From assembly GCA_020050775.1 (NCBI GenBank), contig JAGVKC010000079.1, positions 1-24,332 of the forward strand: a stretch of 24,332 nucleotides of DNA, read 5' to 3'. The stretch's first letter is position 1. Each line of letters begins with the position of its first letter. This document shows positions 21,847-24,332 of the stretch, in pieces. A program made the position numbers and the translations under genes. Below the pieces are notes generated by a model that saw nothing but the letters and a program-made list of their open reading frames with translations, was not told the origin of the DNA and made no database searches. Source of the stretch: Minisyncoccota bacterium (GTDB taxonomy: Bacteria > Patescibacteriota > Minisyncoccia > Phycocordibacterales > SBAW01).

Positions 21847-22290
21847 CTATTTCTTTTCAAACGTCTTTTCCATACCCAGCACAATTAGCTTTGCAACTTC
21901 TTGCTTGCTCTCGCGCAATGCCTGGTCTTTCAATTCCTGTGCTTCGCGCTCTGCATCTTTGAGGACGCTCGCAGCGGCAGCTTCAGCCTGGCTTTGCAGT
22001 TCGCGCTGTTTTTCAACCCCTGCACTGCGTGCAGCAGAGACTATTGAGTCAGCTTCCTTCCCTGCTTCTGCCAAAAGACCTGAGCGCGACGCCTCTATTT
22101 CTTGGAGACGCTGCGACGCTGCTTCTGCTTCGTGTACACCTTGCGCTACTTTAGCGCGGCGCTCTTCAAGCATGCGATTGATAGGCGTATAGAGGAAATA
22201 CGTCAAACCTGCGAGCAGAAGCCCGAAGTTAGTGGCGTTTATAAGGAGGAGCCGCCAATCTATCCCGAATGTGTAAAGAATTTGTTCCAT
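21847..22290 (-). CDS. atpF: ATP synthase b subunit
   Basis: The peripheral stalk subunit, 147 aa. One N-terminal membrane helix (about residues 13-35) is followed by a long Ala/Glu-rich coiled coil with many EA/AE repeats (HEAEAASQRLQEIEASRSG), ending in a helical tail (VAKLIVLGMEKTFEKK). Unlike its neighbours it is separated from the preceding gene (atpE) by 160 bases. It ends in TAG. Confidence 0.93.
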   Translation of the reverse strand: MEQILYTFGIDWRLLLINATNFGLLLAGLTYFLYTPINRMLEERRAKVAQGVHEAEAASQRLQEIEASRSGLLAEAGKEADSIVSAARSAGVEKQRELQSQAEAAAASVLKDAEREAQELKDQALRESKQEVAKLIVLGMEKTFEKK

Positions 22291-22450
22291 TATGTTACTG
22301 AGAGCTAAAAGGATGAACTACATAGAGCAAATTTCTGTAGCTTTGAGCGGAGTTCTAGGAACGCGAGTCATATTTTACGAACCGCACTTGTAGCTGCGGC
22401 GAGCAAAATGTGGCGAAGCGTGACAACGAAATACGCCAAAGATACGGAAA
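22291..22450 (-). other. 160-base non-coding gap inside the atp operon
   Basis: No convincing ORF, tRNA or terminator is present between atpE and atpF. The minus strand contains a perfect 5-bp stem CCGCA-GCTACAAG-TGCGG and a TAAAAT -10-like box downstream of it, but no T run. Possible uses are an mRNA processing or stabilising element that raises c-subunit output, or an internal promoter for atpF onward. Confidence 0.4.
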
Positions 22451-22678
22451 TTAGGTAAATTTGATGATGAAACCAATAACGACGGCGAAGATGGCCAGCA
22501 CGTCCGTAACGGCAATGCCGATGTACATGGTTGCCTGGATTTGCGGCGCTGCTTCTGGGTTGCGGCCGATAGCTTCGAGCGCTTTCGACACAAGGATGCC
22601 AAGACCGATACCGGGACCGATAACGCCAAGGCCTACGACGAGCGCCATGCCTAGTGTTTTTGCTACTTCTATATCCAT
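22451..22678 (-). CDS. atpE: ATP synthase c subunit (proteolipid)
   Basis: A 75-aa two-helix protein forming the Fo ring. Helix 1 has the glycine-rich packing motif (VGLGVIGPGIGLGILVSKAL), the polar loop is RNPEA, and helix 2 carries the ion-binding carboxylate as D59 in AVTDVLAIF. The usual Na+ pattern (Gln in helix 1, with Glu followed by Ser/Thr in helix 2) is not seen, so H+ coupling is more likely, by inference. No Shine-Dalgarno. It ends in TAA. Confidence 0.95.
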   Translation of the reverse strand: MDIEVAKTLGMALVVGLGVIGPGIGLGILVSKALEAIGRNPEAAPQIQATMYIGIAVTDVLAIFAVVIGFIIKFT

Positions 22679-22714
22679 ATTCGTATATCTAACTGTTAAT
22701 TATTGAAACCTATG

Positions 22715-23536
22715 TTAATGCGCACCTTGACTCGACGCCAATGTCGAGACAGGCGCCCCTTGTGCCTGCCCCTCCACTTTGTGGTGACCTTCGCTGCCGT
22801 GAGGCTCCTCTATAGCAATCTTGATGAATGCTAGCGTGAGGATCGCGAAGATGGCGGCCTGGAGTACCCCAATAAACACTTCGAAGGCCATAAGAGGAAC
22901 AGGGACCACGTACGGAAGGAAAAGCCCAATGACCATAAGGAGCACTTCGCCCGCAAAAATCGCTCCGAATAATCGGAACGAGAATGAGACAAGGCGTGCG
23001 AGGTTGCCGATAAGCTCAAGGAGCCCGACAGCAAACCCCATAAAGCCTCCTCTAAAGTTAACAAATTTTGAACCATACTTCAATACGCCGAGCGTCAAAA
23101 TACCAGAAAGCTCGATAACAAAAAACGAGATGAGTGCGAGCGCTAAGGTAGAGTTAAGGTCTGAGTTAACGTTATGAAAGAGCGGCACCATAGTATCCCC
23201 ACGCTCTATGGTAATGGTTTTAAAAATTGGAAGAAAGTGAAATAAATTCGCTGTGAGAATGAAGAGAAATATAGTCGTCACGAACGGAACATAGCGCTTT
23301 GCCATTTTTTTATCGCCCAACGTCTCCTCAACATAGTTAAAGAGATATTCGTAGAGCATCTCGAATAGATTTTGTACTTTGCCTGGAACGGCAGAGAGGC
23401 GGCGGCCAACCAAAAAGGCCGAGAGGAGCAATACCGCCATGACTAGCCAGGTAGTCAAAATGCTATTGGTTATGGGAAAACCCCATAATTGGAACAAGCG
23501 CTCAGAAGCGAGCGTTATATGCAGTCCTTCTTGCAT
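22715..23536 (-). CDS. atpB: ATP synthase a subunit
   Basis: The Fo stator channel subunit, 273 aa, with about five or six membrane helices. The essential arginine is R188 in SFSFRLFGAIFAGEVL, equivalent to R210 of E. coli. The C-terminus extends about 30 residues beyond the last helix as a hydrophilic His/Gly/Gln-rich tail. ATG 23536 is chosen over the GTG at 23551 because the GTG overlaps the -10 box of the operon promoter. First gene of the operon. Confidence 0.95.
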   Translation of the reverse strand: MQEGLHITLASERLFQLWGFPITNSILTTWLVMAVLLLSAFLVGRRLSAVPGKVQNLFEMLYEYLFNYVEETLGDKKMAKRYVPFVTTIFLFILTANLFHFLPIFKTITIERGDTMVPLFHNVNSDLNSTLALALISFFVIELSGILTLGVLKYGSKFVNFRGGFMGFAVGLLELIGNLARLVSFSFRLFGAIFAGEVLLMVIGLFLPYVVPVPLMAFEVFIGVLQAAIFAILTLAFIKIAIEEPHGSEGHHKVEGQAQGAPVSTLASSQGAH

Positions 23537-23549
23537 ATGCGTTGTCCCC

Positions 23550-23560
23550 ACTATAACACA
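23550..23560 (-). promoter_or_regulatory. ATP synthase operon promoter, extended -10
   Basis: On the minus strand TGT-TATAGT (the TATAGT is the complement of 23550-23555) gives an extended -10 (TGn), 13 bases before the atpB ATG, so the leader would be only about 6 bases. No -35 match is seen, as expected for extended -10 promoters. Confidence 0.6.
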
Positions 23561-23573
23561 TTGAAGTAAGGCC

Positions 23574-23596
23574 GTATAGTAAGAATCGTTCTATAC
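23574..23596. repeat. Inverted repeat between the atp promoter and the divergent gene
   Basis: GTATAG and CTATAC are perfect 6-bp arms around an 11-base spacer. The right arm overlaps a plus-strand TATACT (23592-23597) that may be the -10 of the downstream gene, so it could be an operator for one or both divergent units. Confidence 0.35.
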
Positions 23597-23612
23597 TGAC
23601 GTCTTCATTAGG

Positions 23613-23634
23613 GAAGCTCCTGTAAGGGAACTTC
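23613..23634. repeat. Hairpin in the leader of the DUF5667-type gene
   Basis: GAAGCTCC and GGAACTTC pair at 7 of 8 positions around TGTAAG. If transcription starts near 23604, this hairpin lies in the 5' leader, 31 bases before the ATG. Confidence 0.4.
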
Positions 23635-23665
23635 AAGAATTACCACTAACATAACAATTACTTTC

Positions 23666-24307
23666 ATGCCCTTTATTGCAATCGCGCTCGTACTGACAGC
23701 CACACTTGGCGGCGCTGTCTCCGTAGCGTCGCAAAATGCCCTCCCGGGTGATGCGCTCTACGGTTTTAAGGTCGGGGTTAACGAAAACATTCAGAGCTCG
23801 CTCGCGTTCGATGACAAGTCAAAAGCAGACTTCAACATAGCAAAGGCAGAGATTCGTCTTGAGGAAGCTGCAAAGCTCTCCTCGGAAGGCCGTCTCGATG
23901 CTAATGCCCAGGCGCGCATTGAACAGAATTTCGAGGCACATGCAAAGAACACTGCAACACTTATCGCTAAGCTCCAGGAAAAAGGCGACTACGCTATAGC
24001 TGCAGACGTAGCAGCACGCTTCCAGGCTTCGGTAGCAAAGCAAGCTTCCGCGCTTGCACAGGCTAAAGCCAGCGCAAACGCTGAAGGCGAAACAACACTT
24101 ACCATTCTTGTGAACCGTGTACATGCAACGCTCGACATCGCGTCCGACCTTTCCGCTGAAGCTTCGGCTAAAGCGTCAGTTGAGAGCAGTGTAAAAGCGT
24201 CTGCAAATACTAATGGTGCCGCAGCAACTTCCAGCTCGAACACCACTGTTAATGTAGGTGCTACCGGCTCAGCTTCTTCTACTGGCGGTATCAACATCGA
24301 CCTGTAA
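23666..24307 (+). CDS. DUF5667-type secreted or anchored Ala-rich protein
   Basis: A 213-aa protein starting with a hydrophobic export segment (MPFIAIALVLTATLGGAVSV), followed by NALPGDALYGFKVGVNENIQ, the hallmark start of DUF5667 proteins of Actinobacteria and CPR. Helical Ala/Lys/Glu-rich sequence continues to about residue 170. The C-terminal 45 residues are a Ser/Thr/Asn/Ala/Gly low-complexity tail ending GGINIDL. It probably lies outside the membrane. The N-terminus has only one residue before the hydrophobic stretch and lacks basic residues; the preceding codons are open back to a TAG at 23609 but contain no ATG or GTG. It is divergent from atpB across 129 bases. No Shine-Dalgarno. The remaining 25 bases of the window show nothing. 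Confidence 0.8.
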   Translation: MPFIAIALVLTATLGGAVSVASQNALPGDALYGFKVGVNENIQSSLAFDDKSKADFNIAKAEIRLEEAAKLSSEGRLDANAQARIEQNFEAHAKNTATLIAKLQEKGDYAIAADVAARFQASVAKQASALAQAKASANAEGETTLTILVNRVHATLDIASDLSAEASAKASVESSVKASANTNGAAATSSSNTTVNVGATGSASSTGGINIDL

Positions 24308-24332
24308 ACGTTCCCCTTAAAACAAAAACCAC

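Noticed and set aside
22375..22629. 84-codon minus-strand ORF overlapping atpE
   Set aside because: It is an out-of-frame shadow of atpE extended into the spacer, with Ser/Arg/Cys-rich sequence and no start signals.

Overview
The window reads as a chromosomal piece from a bacterium of the Candidate Phyla Radiation (Patescibacteria), most likely a Parcubacteria/Kaiserbacteria-type lineage. This assignment is inferred from gene content and protein style, not from a marker search. Supporting features are a DUF5671-type membrane protein, a sigma-70 region 4 protein with a HARE-HTH tail, a DUF5667-type surface protein, a TrbC/VirB2-like pilin beside a large membrane protein of the kind found in CPR secretion loci, and a leucyl-tRNA synthetase with an inserted domain. 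No rRNA, tRNA, CRISPR array or insertion sequence was found.

Layout. Bases 1-4578 hold a minus-strand run: a 454-aa membrane protein, mltG, a 309-aa membrane protein and mnmA. A 27-bp divergent promoter separates it from a plus-strand pilin-like gene with a palindromic terminator. Bases 4957-9935 are minus strand: the sigma-like regulator, leuS and a DUF5671-type protein. A plus-strand aspartate kinase (10050-11501) ends in a terminator. Bases 11460-11907 carry a strong minus-strand promoter, about 410 bases with no convincing ORF, and an intrinsic terminator, so they are a candidate noncoding RNA. Then come ychF (minus), a 130-aa orphan (plus), a flavodoxin-fold oxidoreductase, a membrane protein with a proline-rich tail, a secreted GH113-like glycosidase, and a small 59-aa gene with its own promoter and terminator. 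Bases 17452-23536 are a complete F1Fo ATP synthase operon (atpBEFHAGDC, minus). A divergent DUF5667-type gene closes the window.

The ATP synthase has the usual gene order, but delta (86 aa) and epsilon (77 aa) each appear to keep only the N-terminal domain. LeuS carries a complete NUDIX hydrolase domain, with an intact Nudix box, inside its tRNA-editing domain. Most genes have no Shine-Dalgarno sequence, and several have a -10 box so close to the start codon that the transcript should be leaderless or nearly so. The aspartate kinase, the 130-aa orphan and the 59-aa gene are the clear exceptions.

Four genes carry point lesions in otherwise good reading frames: a TAG at an expected Trp in the sigma-like gene, a TGA at a conserved Gly in atpD, a one-base frameshift in a T run in the glycosidase signal peptide, and an aspartate kinase frame that runs through its own terminator. 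None of the called genes ends in TGA. Sequence error is the simplest explanation for the lesions, but the TGA-at-Gly case recalls the UGA=Gly code of Absconditabacteria (SR1) and Gracilibacteria and should be checked.
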